Assembly (NCBI RefSeq): GCF_002925845.1
Contig: NZ_PDNI01000065.1
Coordinates: 248,001 to 312,000 of the forward strand
DNA: 64,000 nt
Direction of reading: 5' to 3'
Origin: Roseovarius nitratireducens
Lineage (GTDB): Bacteria; Pseudomonadota; Alphaproteobacteria; Rhodobacterales; Rhodobacteraceae
Shown piece by piece: positions 33,616 through 42,257 of this stretch (its first letter is position 1; each line of letters starts with the position of its first letter). The position numbers and the translations under genes are program-made. A model generated the notes under the pieces. That model was not told the DNA's origin, made no database searches, and saw nothing but the letters and a program-made list of their open reading frames with translations.

Positions 33616-34332
33616 TCACCCCCAGCGGACATCGCCGAGGAAGATGTACCCCGCGCCGTAGATCGTCTTGATCAGGCGCGGGTTGCGGGGGTCTTCGCGC
33701 AGCTTGGTGCGCAGGCGCGAGATACGCACGTCCATCGCGCGGTCGAAGCTGTCGCCCGCGGCGCCGCCAAGCGCCTCCTGCATCGCCTGACGGGAAATCA
33801 GCCGCTTGGGCCGTTCTAGGAACAGCCGCAGCACCTCGCCCTCGGCATGGGAAAAGGGGGTTTCCGCGCCGCTGTCATCCTCGAGCACGTAGCGGTCGAA
33901 ATGCGCGGCCCAGCCGTTGAAGTGCGCCACCTCGCCGGTCTGGGTGCTGGGCGTGCCGCGGCGCAGGCGGGCGCGGATGCGGGCCACCACCTCGGCCGGG
34001 TCGAACGGCTTGATGATGTAGTCGTCGGCCCCAAGCTCCAGCCCGGTCACGCGGTCCTGCACCTGCGCGCGGCCCGAGATGATGATCACCGTCGCCCCCT
34101 GTTCCAGCGCCAGCCGATGCACGAGGCCGAGGCCGTCGCGGTCGGGCAGCGACAGGTCGACGAGGCAGACATCGGGGCTCGCCTGCCTGAGCGCTGCCTC
34201 GAACTCGGTCGCGCGGCCGAACGCCATGGTGCGAAAGCCCGCCTCCTCCAGCGCCTCGGCGAGCATGGTGCGGATCGCGGGCTCATCATCGAGGATCGTC
34301 ACGAGGGGGGCGTTTGCGGCGGGGGCGGTCAT
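33616..34332 (-). CDS. OmpR-family response regulator
   Basis: 238 residues. Receiver domain in residues 1-120: VTILDDEPAIRTMLAEAL, phosphoacceptor Asp in CLVDLSLPDRDGLGLV, and the conserved Lys in DDYIIKPFDPAEV. C-terminal winged helix: HAEGEVLRLFLERPKRLISR, FDRAMDVRISRLRTKL and LIKTIYGAGYIFLGD. Its start overlaps the stop of the upstream hybrid kinase by 4 nt, so the two form one signalling unit. Target genes unknown. Confidence 0.92.
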   Translation of the reverse strand: MTAPAANAPLVTILDDEPAIRTMLAEALEEAGFRTMAFGRATEFEAALRQASPDVCLVDLSLPDRDGLGLVHRLALEQGATVIIISGRAQVQDRVTGLELGADDYIIKPFDPAEVVARIRARLRRGTPSTQTGEVAHFNGWAAHFDRYVLEDDSGAETPFSHAEGEVLRLFLERPKRLISRQAMQEALGGAAGDSFDRAMDVRISRLRTKLREDPRNPRLIKTIYGAGYIFLGDVRWG

Positions 34333-36227
34333 GGGTGGTCTCCGGTGGAAAGGGCGGCGTCGAGCTGCGCGGCGGTGAACGGCTTGCGCAGGACCGGGGC
34401 CACGTCCGCGGCGGCGCGGTGGAGCGGGTCGTCGGGCGGCAGCGAGGTCATCAGCACCAGCGGACAGTCGCCGGGACGGGGCAGGCGCGCGAGGTCGATC
34501 CCCGTCGCGCTGCCCTCCAGCACGATATCCGACAGGATGGCGGAAATCTCGGGCAGGTCGGCGAGGATATCGGCGGCCTCGGCCACGCTCGCCGCCTCGA
34601 TCACGCTGTGGCCCGCGCCGCGCAGCATGTCGCGCAAGGCCGAGCGCAGGTCGGGGCTGTCCTCGACCAGCAGCACGAGGCCGGGGGGGCGCGCGTCGCC
34701 TGCGGGGCGAAGCGGCAGGCGCAGCGTGACGCGCCCGCCGGCATCGGTGTTGCCCAGGATGATGCGCCCGCCGGCGAGCTTGGTCATGTCGTAGACCATC
34801 GACAGGCCGAGCCCCGAGCCCTCGCCGCCCTTGGTGGTGAAGAACGGGTCGAGCGCGTGGTCGAGCGCCTCGGGCGAGAAGCCGGGGCCGGTATCGCCGA
34901 CGGTGAATTCCAGCCATGTTTCCTGCACCGGGCGGACGGTGAGGGTGACCCGGCCGCGGCTGCCGCAGGCGTCGCGGGCGTTGAGCACGAGGTTCAGCAG
35001 CGAATCCTGCAACATGCCCGCGTCGAGCAGGTAGCGCCCCCCTGCCCCTTGCGTGTCGATGGCGAAGGCGATTCCCGAAGGCAGCGCCGAGCGCGCCAGC
35101 GTGTCGAGATCGGCGAGGAAGGCGGCGAGATCGGTGGGCACCGGCTCGTGCTCGCGCGGGCCGGTCATGTCGGCGATGCGCCCGAGCAATCCGCCGCCGC
35201 GCCGTGCCGCCGCCAGCGTGGCGTCGATCAGTTCGCGCGCCTCGGCAGGCACCCCCATCCGCGCCAGCCGCGACTGCATGCCAAGGATGATCGTCAACAG
35301 GTTGGAGAAATCATGCGCGAGGCCGGAGGTGAGCTGTGCCGCCATCTCGCGCCGCTTGGTCTGTTGGAGTGCGGCGCGCGCCTGGCTCTCGCGGGTGATG
35401 TCCATCGACAGGATGTAGACGCCGCCCGAGATCGGGTCGGGCGTGAGCGCCACGCGGATGCGATGCGAGCTTGGCGGGTGGGTGAATTCGAACACCGCAG
35501 GCTCGCCTGCGTAGGCACGATCGAGGTGCGGGCCGATCACCGCCCATGTCCCGGGGTCGAACACATCGGCGGCGTCCACGCCGATCGGGTCGGTGCGCGT
35601 GCCCGGCATCACCGAGGTCAGCCTTCGGTTGGAATAGGTATAGCGGCGGTCGTGCCCGACATGGGCGATATGGGCGGGCATCATCTCGGCGGTCAGCCGC
35701 GTGCGCGCCTCGGCCTCGGTGATCTGGCGCTTGGCCTCTTCGAGCGCGGTGATGGTGGCCTGAAGCTCGCGGTTGGCGGTGGCGAGGTCCTCGGAATAGG
35801 CGAGTATCTGGTCCGACAACTCCTCCGACCGGGCGCGCAGCAATGCCTCCTGCCGCTTGGCGGGGGTGATGTCGGTATAGACCGTCACCCACCCGCCCTG
35901 CGGCAACGGCGTGCCCTCGACGCTGATGGTGCGGCCATTGGCGCGGGTGCGCTCCATGTAATGCGGCTCGAAGGCGCGGGCGGTCTCGACCCGCTCGGCG
36001 ACGAAATCCTCCACACAGCCCACGTCGCCGTAATCTCCGCGCCGGGCGAGGTAGCGGATGGTGGCGGCGAAATCCGCGCCGGGCGTCACCAGCGCATCGG
36101 GCAGGGCGAACATTTCCTGGAAGCGGCGGTTGCAGACGGCCAGCCGCAGGTCGCGGTCATAGATGGTGAGCGCCTGCTGGATGAGGTTCAGCCCGGCCAT
36201 CGTCATGGCGTCGTGGTCGGTCGGCAT
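34329..36227 (-). CDS. PAS-domain hybrid sensor histidine kinase
   Basis: 632 residues with no obvious transmembrane helix, so probably cytoplasmic. Two PAS domains: residues ~12-120 (ALTIYDRDLRLAVCNRRFQE) and ~175-280. A coiled linker, then the H-box LTSGLAHDFSNLLTIILGM with His305; N-box NLVLNARDACG; G-boxes VGDTGPGFSPEAL and GEGSGLGLSMVYDM. The C-terminal receiver starts LVLLVEDSPDLRSAL with Asp in ILSDIVLEG. ATG 36225-36227 chosen because the first PAS homology starts just after it. The signal sensed is not evident. Confidence 0.9.
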   Translation of the reverse strand: MPTDHDAMTMAGLNLIQQALTIYDRDLRLAVCNRRFQEMFALPDALVTPGADFAATIRYLARRGDYGDVGCVEDFVAERVETARAFEPHYMERTRANGRTISVEGTPLPQGGWVTVYTDITPAKRQEALLRARSEELSDQILAYSEDLATANRELQATITALEEAKRQITEAEARTRLTAEMMPAHIAHVGHDRRYTYSNRRLTSVMPGTRTDPIGVDAADVFDPGTWAVIGPHLDRAYAGEPAVFEFTHPPSSHRIRVALTPDPISGGVYILSMDITRESQARAALQQTKRREMAAQLTSGLAHDFSNLLTIILGMQSRLARMGVPAEARELIDATLAAARRGGGLLGRIADMTGPREHEPVPTDLAAFLADLDTLARSALPSGIAFAIDTQGAGGRYLLDAGMLQDSLLNLVLNARDACGSRGRVTLTVRPVQETWLEFTVGDTGPGFSPEALDHALDPFFTTKGGEGSGLGLSMVYDMTKLAGGRIILGNTDAGGRVTLRLPLRPAGDARPPGLVLLVEDSPDLRSALRDMLRGAGHSVIEAASVAEAADILADLPEISAILSDIVLEGSATGIDLARLPRPGDCPLVLMTSLPPDDPLHRAAADVAPVLRKPFTAAQLDAALSTGDHP

Positions 36228-36260
36228 GGGGGCTAGTCTCCGGGGGGCGGGGCGGGGGTG

Positions 36261-36331
36261 TTCCCCCGCGCGGAACAAGGCGTGCCTGCACGCCGCCGCG
36301 CGAGCGCCCGACCGCCCGGACGGGCGGGCGC
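36261..36331 (-). repeat. Two-hairpin intergenic repeat, copy 3
   Basis: The reverse complement closely matches the core of the repeats at 21388-21460 (GCGCCCGCCCGT...GGCGGCGTGCAGGCACGCC...CCGCGCGGGGGA). Compensating changes keep both hairpins. It sits in the 359-bp space between the hybrid kinase and the acyl-CoA synthetase, which are divergent; the rest of that space shows no gene. Confidence 0.7.
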
Positions 36332-36586
36332 GCGGCTCATCGCCGGATGCCAGGAGGTTTGCGTGCCCACCAAGCCGTACCCCTCATCCTGTCCCTACCC
36401 CCTCTCCCCTAGCACCGCGCGCGGGGGTCGCAAAGACCGTTCCCGCGCGGTAACAATTCGTAAGGATTGCGACATGTTCAGGAAAAAGTTGACCGCCAGC
36501 AATATTCGCGCACCCTTGACGCAAGAAGAATCGCGCGCAGGGGCGCGGCCCGCATGGAGGATGCGGGTATAAGGGAGGAGAAAAAT

Positions 36587-38560
36587 TTGGCACAGCCGTC
36601 ACCAGCGGCGGATGGGGCGCGCTCCATTCCGGCGCTCTTGCAACGCAACGCCAGTCGTTTCGCGGGCCGCCACGCCTATCGCGAAAAGGAATACGGCATC
36701 TGGCAGACCTGGACCTGGGCCGAGGCCGAGAAGGAAATCGAGGCGCTGGCGCTGGGGCTGATAAACCTGGGCGTGGACGAGGGCGATTTCATCGCCATCA
36801 TCGGGCGCAACCGGCCGCATTTCTACTGGTCCATGGTTGCCGCGCAATCGGTGGGCGCGATTCCCGTGCCACTCTACCAGGATGCCGCTGCCGACGAGAT
36901 GGCCTATGTCATGGACCATTGCGGCGCGCGTTTTGCGATCGTCGAGGACCAGGAGCAGGTCGACAAGCTGATCGAGGTGCAGGAAGGGCTGCACCAGCTT
37001 GAGCACATCATCTATATCGACCCCAGGGGCCTGCGCAAATACGACCACCACAAGCTGCACCGCTTCATCGACATTCAGGAGCAGGGGCGCGCGGCCTATT
37101 ACGAGTTCATCGAGGATCTCAAGGCGCGGCGCGACAAGCTCGATTACGACAGCGTGTGCGTGATGCTCTATACCTCTGGCACCACGGGCAAGCCCAAGGG
37201 CGTGGTGCTGAGCAATCGCAACATCATCGAGGCGTCGAAATCCTCGGCGGAATTCGACAACCTGACCCGCGACGAAGAGGTGCTCGCCTACCTGCCGATG
37301 GCATGGGTGGGCGATTTCATCTTTTCCATCGGGCAGGCCTATTGGTGCGGGTTCTGCGTCAACTGCCCGGAATCGCCCGAGACCATGCAGACCGACCTGC
37401 GCGAGATCGGGCCGACCTATTACTTTGCCCCGCCGCGCGTGTTCGAGACGCAGCTTACCAACGTGATGATCCGCATGGAGGATGCCAGCCGGTTCAAGAA
37501 ATGGCTGTTCGATCACTTCATGGCCGTCGCGCGCCGGGTGGGCCCCGACATCCTCGATGGCAAGCAGGTCGGCGGCATGGACCGGTTGCGCTATGCCTTG
37601 GGCAACCTGTTCGTCTATGGCCCGCTGAAGGACACGCTGGGCCTTGGCCGGGTGCGGGTGGGTTACACCGCGGGCGAGGCGATCGGGCCGGAAATCTTCG
37701 ATTTCTACCGCTCGCTCGGCATCAACCTCAAGCAGCTCTACGGCCAGACCGAGGCCAGCGTTTTCATCACCCTGCAACCCGATGGCGAGGTGCGCAGCGA
37801 CACGGTGGGCGTGCCCGCCCCCGGCGTGGAGGTGCGCATCGGCGACAATGGCGAGGTCTATTATCGCGGGGCCGGCACGTTCGAGTATTACTACAAGAAC
37901 GAGGAAAGCACGAAGAAGACCAAGGACGCGGAAGGCTGGGTCGCCACCGGCGACGCCGGCTTCTTCGAGGAGGGATCGGGCCACCTGCGGATCATCGACC
38001 GCGCCAAGGACGTCGGTAAAATGGCCGACGGCAAGCTGTTCGCGCCGAAATACGTGGAGAACAAGCTCAAGTTCTACCCCAACATCCTAGAGGCGGTGGT
38101 GTTCGGCAATGATCGCTCTGAATGCACCGCCTTCGTCAATATCGACCTGGCGGCGGTGGGCAACTGGGCCGAGCGCAACAATATCGGCTATGCCTCGTAT
38201 CAAGAGCTGGCAGGGCACCCGCAGGTGCTCGAGATGATCCGCGACCATGTCGAGGAGGTGAACCGCAGCCTCGCCGACGACCCGATGCTGTCGCATTGCC
38301 AGGTGCACCGCTTCCTCGTGCTGCACAAGGAGCTGGATGCCGACGATGGCGAGATGACGCGCACGCGCAAGGTGCGCCGCGGCGTGATTTCCGAGAAGTT
38401 CGAGGACCTGCTGGTGGCACTCTATGACGGGTCCGAGGAGGTCTATACCACCACCGAGGTGACCTACGAGGACGGGCGCAAGGGCAGCATTTCGGCGACG
38501 CTGAAGATCGTGCCGGTGCAGGTCGCGGTGGAGCAGACAGCGAAGGTGGCGGCGGAATGA
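36587..38560 (+). CDS. Long-chain-type AMP-forming acyl-CoA synthetase
   Basis: 657 residues. Activates a carboxylic acid with ATP and CoA. P-loop-like motif VMLYTSGTTGKPKGVVLSNR, LYGQTEASVFITLQPDG (adenine binding), GWVATGDAGFFEEGSGHLRI and RAKDVGKMADGKLFAPKYVE (hinge). It belongs to the FadD15-like subgroup. Start set at TTG 36587, which has GGGAGGAG at ideal spacing; the frame is open to 36467 but no upstream ATG has a ribosome-binding site. Stop overlaps the ABC ATPase start by 4 nt, tying activation to transport. Confidence 0.9.
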   Translation: MAQPSPAADGARSIPALLQRNASRFAGRHAYREKEYGIWQTWTWAEAEKEIEALALGLINLGVDEGDFIAIIGRNRPHFYWSMVAAQSVGAIPVPLYQDAAADEMAYVMDHCGARFAIVEDQEQVDKLIEVQEGLHQLEHIIYIDPRGLRKYDHHKLHRFIDIQEQGRAAYYEFIEDLKARRDKLDYDSVCVMLYTSGTTGKPKGVVLSNRNIIEASKSSAEFDNLTRDEEVLAYLPMAWVGDFIFSIGQAYWCGFCVNCPESPETMQTDLREIGPTYYFAPPRVFETQLTNVMIRMEDASRFKKWLFDHFMAVARRVGPDILDGKQVGGMDRLRYALGNLFVYGPLKDTLGLGRVRVGYTAGEAIGPEIFDFYRSLGINLKQLYGQTEASVFITLQPDGEVRSDTVGVPAPGVEVRIGDNGEVYYRGAGTFEYYYKNEESTKKTKDAEGWVATGDAGFFEEGSGHLRIIDRAKDVGKMADGKLFAPKYVENKLKFYPNILEAVVFGNDRSECTAFVNIDLAAVGNWAERNNIGYASYQELAGHPQVLEMIRDHVEEVNRSLADDPMLSHCQVHRFLVLHKELDADDGEMTRTRKVRRGVISEKFEDLLVALYDGSEEVYTTTEVTYEDGRKGSISATLKIVPVQVAVEQTAKVAAE

Positions 38561-39378
38561 AGGACATGGACGCAGAGGGCTACACCACCGAGGACGGCCG
38601 CAAGATCGGCGGCGTGCTGATGGAGATGCGCAACATCACCCTGCGGTTCGGCGGGGTGGTGGCGATCGAGGATATCAGTTTCGATATCCGCGAGGGCGAG
38701 ATCCGCGCGATCATCGGGCCCAACGGCGCGGGCAAGTCGTCGATGCTCAACGTGATCAGCGGCTTCTACAACCCGCAGGAGGGCGAGGTCTGGTACAAGG
38801 GGGCAAAGCGCCCGCACATGAAACCCTACCAGGTAGCGCAACAGGGCATCGCCCGCACCTTTCAGAATATCGCGCTGTTCGAGGGGATGACCGTGCTCGA
38901 CAACGTCATGACCGGCCGTATCCGGCAGATGAGCGCGGGGATGTTCGCGCAGGCGCTGTGGAAGGGCCGCGCGGAAGCCGAGGAGACCGAGAACCGCGCG
39001 GCAGTGGAGAAGGTCATCGACTTTCTCGAAATCCAGCACATCCGCAAGACGCCGGTGGGTCGCCTGCCCTATGGCCTGAAAAAGCGGGTGGAGCTTGCCC
39101 GCGCGCTGGCCGCCGAGCCGTCGATCCTGTTGCTGGACGAGCCGATGGCGGGGATGAACGTCGAGGAGAAGGAGGACATGAGCCGCTTCATCCTCGACGT
39201 GAACGACGAGTTTGGCACAACGATTGCGCTGATCGAGCACGACATGGGCGTGGTGATGGACCTGTCCGACCGGGTCGTGGTGATGGATTACGGCAAGAAG
39301 ATCGGCGACGGCTCGCCCGACGAGGTGCGCAAGAACCAGGCGGTGATCGACGCCTACCTGGGGGTGGCGCATGATTAG
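38557..39378 (+). CDS. livG: HAAT ABC transporter ATP-binding protein (LivG type)
   Basis: 273 residues. Walker A IIGPNGAGKSSMLNVISGFY, the LivG-type signature region GRLPYGLKKRVELARALA, Walker B SILLLDEPMAGMNVEEKED and switch His in IALIEHDMGVVMDLSDRV. The ~20-residue N-terminal extension before MEMRNITLRFGG is unusual but follows the translational overlap with the synthetase gene. Drives uptake of a branched-chain-amino-acid-like or carboxylic substrate. Confidence 0.92.
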   Translation: MKDMDAEGYTTEDGRKIGGVLMEMRNITLRFGGVVAIEDISFDIREGEIRAIIGPNGAGKSSMLNVISGFYNPQEGEVWYKGAKRPHMKPYQVAQQGIARTFQNIALFEGMTVLDNVMTGRIRQMSAGMFAQALWKGRAEAEETENRAAVEKVIDFLEIQHIRKTPVGRLPYGLKKRVELARALAAEPSILLLDEPMAGMNVEEKEDMSRFILDVNDEFGTTIALIEHDMGVVMDLSDRVVVMDYGKKIGDGSPDEVRKNQAVIDAYLGVAHD

Positions 39379-39796
39379 GGCGCTCGGCCTCGCGCTCCTG
39401 CTGCCCGCCGCGGCCCATGCCGGGGCGTGGGCGGATTTCGAGACACGCTGCCTGTCGGCGCTGGAAAACCAGGTGCCGCCGGTGGTGGCCGGGCTGGGGA
39501 CGGGCGCGCGTGACGGGGATGTCGTGCGCTACGCGCTGACCGAGGGTCGAACCCTCGCGGTCGAAACCGCCCCCGAGGGCGGGATGCGGGCCTGCGCGGT
39601 GCGCGACCCCGAGGGCGCGCCGGTGCCAGGGTTCGACACCTGGATCACGGCGGCGGTGGATGCGGGGCGCTACGTGCCCGTGGCCACGGGCCGCTGGCAC
39701 AGCCACCTGTGGATCGAGCCGGTGCTCGAAGTGCAGAAAACCAATGCGGACGGGGGCATCACCCTGCGGATCGTGGAGACGTACCTTGAAGCCTGA
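39371..39796 (+). CDS. Secreted protein of unknown function in the transporter operon
   Basis: 141 residues with a signal peptide (MIRALGLALLLPAAAHAGAW). The mature part has one Cys pair (FETRCLSAL and MRACAVRDPEG) and ends RIVETYLEA. It overlaps livG by 8 nt and precedes livH, so it belongs to the operon. No known family; a periplasmic accessory role for the transporter is only inference from position. Confidence 0.7.
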   Translation: MIRALGLALLLPAAAHAGAWADFETRCLSALENQVPPVVAGLGTGARDGDVVRYALTEGRTLAVETAPEGGMRACAVRDPEGAPVPGFDTWITAAVDAGRYVPVATGRWHSHLWIEPVLEVQKTNADGGITLRIVETYLEA

Positions 39797-39834
39797 CACG
39801 ACGCGAGCGCGCGCAATGGGAGAGGAGGCAGACC

Positions 39835-40821
39835 ATGCCTGACCAGTTGATTTTCGCGATGGAGGTGTTTCTCAACGGCCTCATGGCCGGGGTGCTCTAC
39901 GCGCTCGTGGCGCTAGGCTTCGTGCTGATCTTCAAGGCGAGCGGCATCTTCAACTTCGCGCAGGGCGTGCTCGCGCTCTTTGCCGCGCTGACGCTGGTGG
40001 GGATCATGGACGGACAGGTGCCGTTCAGCCACCTCATCAATGCCGTCTTCGGCACCGATATTCACCATTTCGGCTGGCACGTCCCGGCGCTGGCCGCGAT
40101 CCTGCTGACGATGGTGGTGATGGTGGCGCTGGCCTGGGCGGTCAACCATTTCATCTTTCGCCACCTCGTCGGGCAGGAGCCGATCATCCTGTTCATGGCC
40201 ACCATCGGCCTTGCCTATTTCCTCGAAGGGTTCGGCGACATCATGTGGGGCGCCGACATCAAGAAGCTCGACGTGGGCCTGCCGCAGGGCATCAACACGG
40301 TGATTGACGAGGTCACCTACGGCATCTTCGGCTACGGGTTCTTTATCGACAATCTCGACCTGTGGGCGACATTCGTGGCGGCGCTTCTGGTGATCGCGCT
40401 GGTGATCTTCGCGCAGTATTCCAAGCATGGCCGCGCCATGCGCGCGGTGGCCGACGACCATCAGGCGGCGCTGTCGGTGGGTGTGTCGCTCAACTTCATC
40501 TGGGTGATGGTGTGGTCGCTGGCGGGCTTTGTCGCGCTGGTCGCGGGCATCATGTGGGGCACGAAATCTGGCGTGCAGTTCTCGCTGTCGCTGATCGCGC
40601 TCAAGGCACTGCCGGTGCTGATGCTGGGCGGGTTCACGTCGATCCCCGGCGCCATCGTCGGCGGCCTCATCATCGGGGTGGGCGAGAAGCTGTTCGAGTT
40701 CGCCATCGGCCCGATGGTGGGGGGCGCAACAGAGAACTGGTTTGCTTACGTGCTGGCGCTTCTGTTCCTCGTCTTTCGGCCGCAAGGTTTGTTCGGCGAG
40801 AAAATCATCGAGAGGGTGTGA
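39835..40821 (+). CDS. livH: HAAT ABC transporter permease (LivH type)
   Basis: 328 residues, multi-span. LivH motifs: FLNGLMAGVLYALVALGFVL, IFKASGIFNFAQGVLALFAA and the EAA-like region HGRAMRAVADDHQAALSVGV, with SIPGAIVGGLIIGVGEKL near the end. AGAGGAGGCAGACC precedes ATG 39835. One half of the membrane channel with LivM. Confidence 0.92.
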   Translation: MPDQLIFAMEVFLNGLMAGVLYALVALGFVLIFKASGIFNFAQGVLALFAALTLVGIMDGQVPFSHLINAVFGTDIHHFGWHVPALAAILLTMVVMVALAWAVNHFIFRHLVGQEPIILFMATIGLAYFLEGFGDIMWGADIKKLDVGLPQGINTVIDEVTYGIFGYGFFIDNLDLWATFVAALLVIALVIFAQYSKHGRAMRAVADDHQAALSVGVSLNFIWVMVWSLAGFVALVAGIMWGTKSGVQFSLSLIALKALPVLMLGGFTSIPGAIVGGLIIGVGEKLFEFAIGPMVGGATENWFAYVLALLFLVFRPQGLFGEKIIERV

Positions 40822-40826
40822 GGGGT

Positions 40827-41081
40827 ATGCAGAAACTGATTGCCATCCTCAACGTGATCGCCTGGGCCGGGTTCTGGGCCTTCGGCTATCTCGCGCTGAC
40901 GGCGCGGGTCGATAATACCGGGCAGATGGTCACCGCCGCGCTGCTCGCCGCGTTGGGAGGGGGCGTGGGGATGCTCGCCTTCTTCTGGCTGGTGCGCCAC
41001 TCCGAGGCGACGGGATATGCCAAGCCCGCAAACCGCGCCGAGAAGCGCGACGACGACGAAATCCATGGGGAGGTTCTCTGA
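40827..41081 (+). CDS. Small two-helix membrane protein between livH and livM
   Basis: 84 residues: MQKLIAILNVIAWAGFWAFG and VTAALLAALGGGVGMLAFFW form two transmembrane helices; the C-terminus is charged (RAEKRDDDEIHGEVL). It starts 5 nt after livH, and its stop lies 1 nt before the livM ATG (TGAGATG). No family recognised. Probably a transporter-associated membrane protein. Confidence 0.7.
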   Translation: MQKLIAILNVIAWAGFWAFGYLALTARVDNTGQMVTAALLAALGGGVGMLAFFWLVRHSEATGYAKPANRAEKRDDDEIHGEVL

Positions 41082-41082
41082 G

Positions 41083-42159
41083 ATGTTTTACCGCGAGGCT
41101 GGAGATTTCAAGACCTCCTATACCGACGACAGCCAGACCTTCCCGATCAAGTTCGACCGCTACCGCTATTACGCGGTGCTGGTGGCGGCCTTTGCCGTGG
41201 TGCCCCTGGTCATCGACGATTACTGGGTGAACGCGGTGTTCCTGCCGTTCCTGATCTACGCGATCGCGGCGATCGGGCTGAATATCCTCGTGGGCTATTG
41301 CGGGCAGGTCAGCCTCGGCACCGGCGGGTTCATGGCGGTGGGGGCCTATGCGGTCTACAAGCTGATGACGTCCTTTCCCGAGGTGAGCATCTTCTTCCAC
41401 GTCATCCTCGCGGGCGGGATCACGGCGGCGGTCTGCGTGCTATTCGGCCTGCCATCGCTGCGGATCAAGGGGTTCTACCTCGCGGTGGCGACGCTGGCGG
41501 CGCAGTTCTTCCTGGTGTGGCTGTTCAACCGGGTGCCGTGGTTCTACAACTATTCGGCCTCGGGCCAGATCAGCGCGCCCGAGCGCACCATCGCGGGCGT
41601 TCCGATCACCGGGGCGGAAACCGCGCCGTGGGCGGCCTATCTCTTTTGCCTCGTCTTCGTGACGGCCTCGGCGCTCATCGCGCGCAACCTGACGCGCGGC
41701 ATGGCGGGGCGCAAGTGGATGGCCATCCGCGACATGGACATCGCCGCCGAGATCATCGGGGTGAACCCGTTGAAGGCCAAGCTGTCGGCCTTTGCCGTGT
41801 CGGGCTTTTTCGTGGGTATCTCGGGCGCGTTGTTCTTTGCCGTCTATCTGGGTGCTGTCGAGGTGGGCGAGGCGTTCGGCATCAACAAGTCGTTCCTGGT
41901 GCTGTTCATGGTCATCATCGGCGGGCTCGGCTCGATCTTTGGCAGCTTTGCGGGGGCGGCGTTCCTCGTGCTCTTGCCGGTCCTGCTGAAGAACACGCTG
42001 GTGGGCACGCTCGGCTGGCCGACGGACCTCGCCGCGCATCTCGAACTGATGATCGTGGGTTCGCTGATCATCGTGTTTCTGGTGGCCGAGCCGCACGGGC
42101 TGGCGCAACTGTGGCGCGTGGCGAAGGAGAAACTGAGGCTTTGGCCCTTCCCGCACTAG
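41083..42159 (+). CDS. livM: HAAT ABC transporter permease (LivM type)
   Basis: 358 residues. Conserved LivM segments: AIGLNILVGYCGQVSLGTGG (core helix), LPSLRIKGFYLAVATLAAQF, the ATPase-coupling loop MAIRDMDIAAEIIGVNPLKA, and GGLGSIFGSFAGAAFLVLLP. A ~35-residue polar N-terminal extension precedes the first helix. Second half of the channel. Confidence 0.92.
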   Translation: MFYREAGDFKTSYTDDSQTFPIKFDRYRYYAVLVAAFAVVPLVIDDYWVNAVFLPFLIYAIAAIGLNILVGYCGQVSLGTGGFMAVGAYAVYKLMTSFPEVSIFFHVILAGGITAAVCVLFGLPSLRIKGFYLAVATLAAQFFLVWLFNRVPWFYNYSASGQISAPERTIAGVPITGAETAPWAAYLFCLVFVTASALIARNLTRGMAGRKWMAIRDMDIAAEIIGVNPLKAKLSAFAVSGFFVGISGALFFAVYLGAVEVGEAFGINKSFLVLFMVIIGGLGSIFGSFAGAAFLVLLPVLLKNTLVGTLGWPTDLAAHLELMIVGSLIIVFLVAEPHGLAQLWRVAKEKLRLWPFPH

Positions 42160-42170
42160 GGCGGGCCATC

Positions 42171-42188
42171 GGTGGGTTGGCACCCACC
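42171..42188 (+). repeat. Hairpin between livM and the substrate-binding protein gene
   Basis: GGTGGGT-TGGC-ACCCACC, 12 nt after the livM stop, followed by CTACGC. This GTGGG/CCCAC element resembles a common Rhodobacteraceae intergenic repeat as I recall. It may modulate read-through into the gene at 42258. Confidence 0.5.
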
Positions 42189-42257
42189 CTACGCGATTGG
42201 GCGCAGGAGATCGCGTTCAAGGAAAGACATCGGATAAACCAAGGGAGGATAAGACCG

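Noticed and set aside
34314-36236. 640-codon frame antisense to the hybrid kinase
   Set aside because: Mirror of a well-conserved kinase gene; no recognisable motif.
41298-42257. Upstream extension of the substrate-binding protein frame through livM
   Set aside because: Out of frame with livM; the true protein starts with a signal peptide at 42258.
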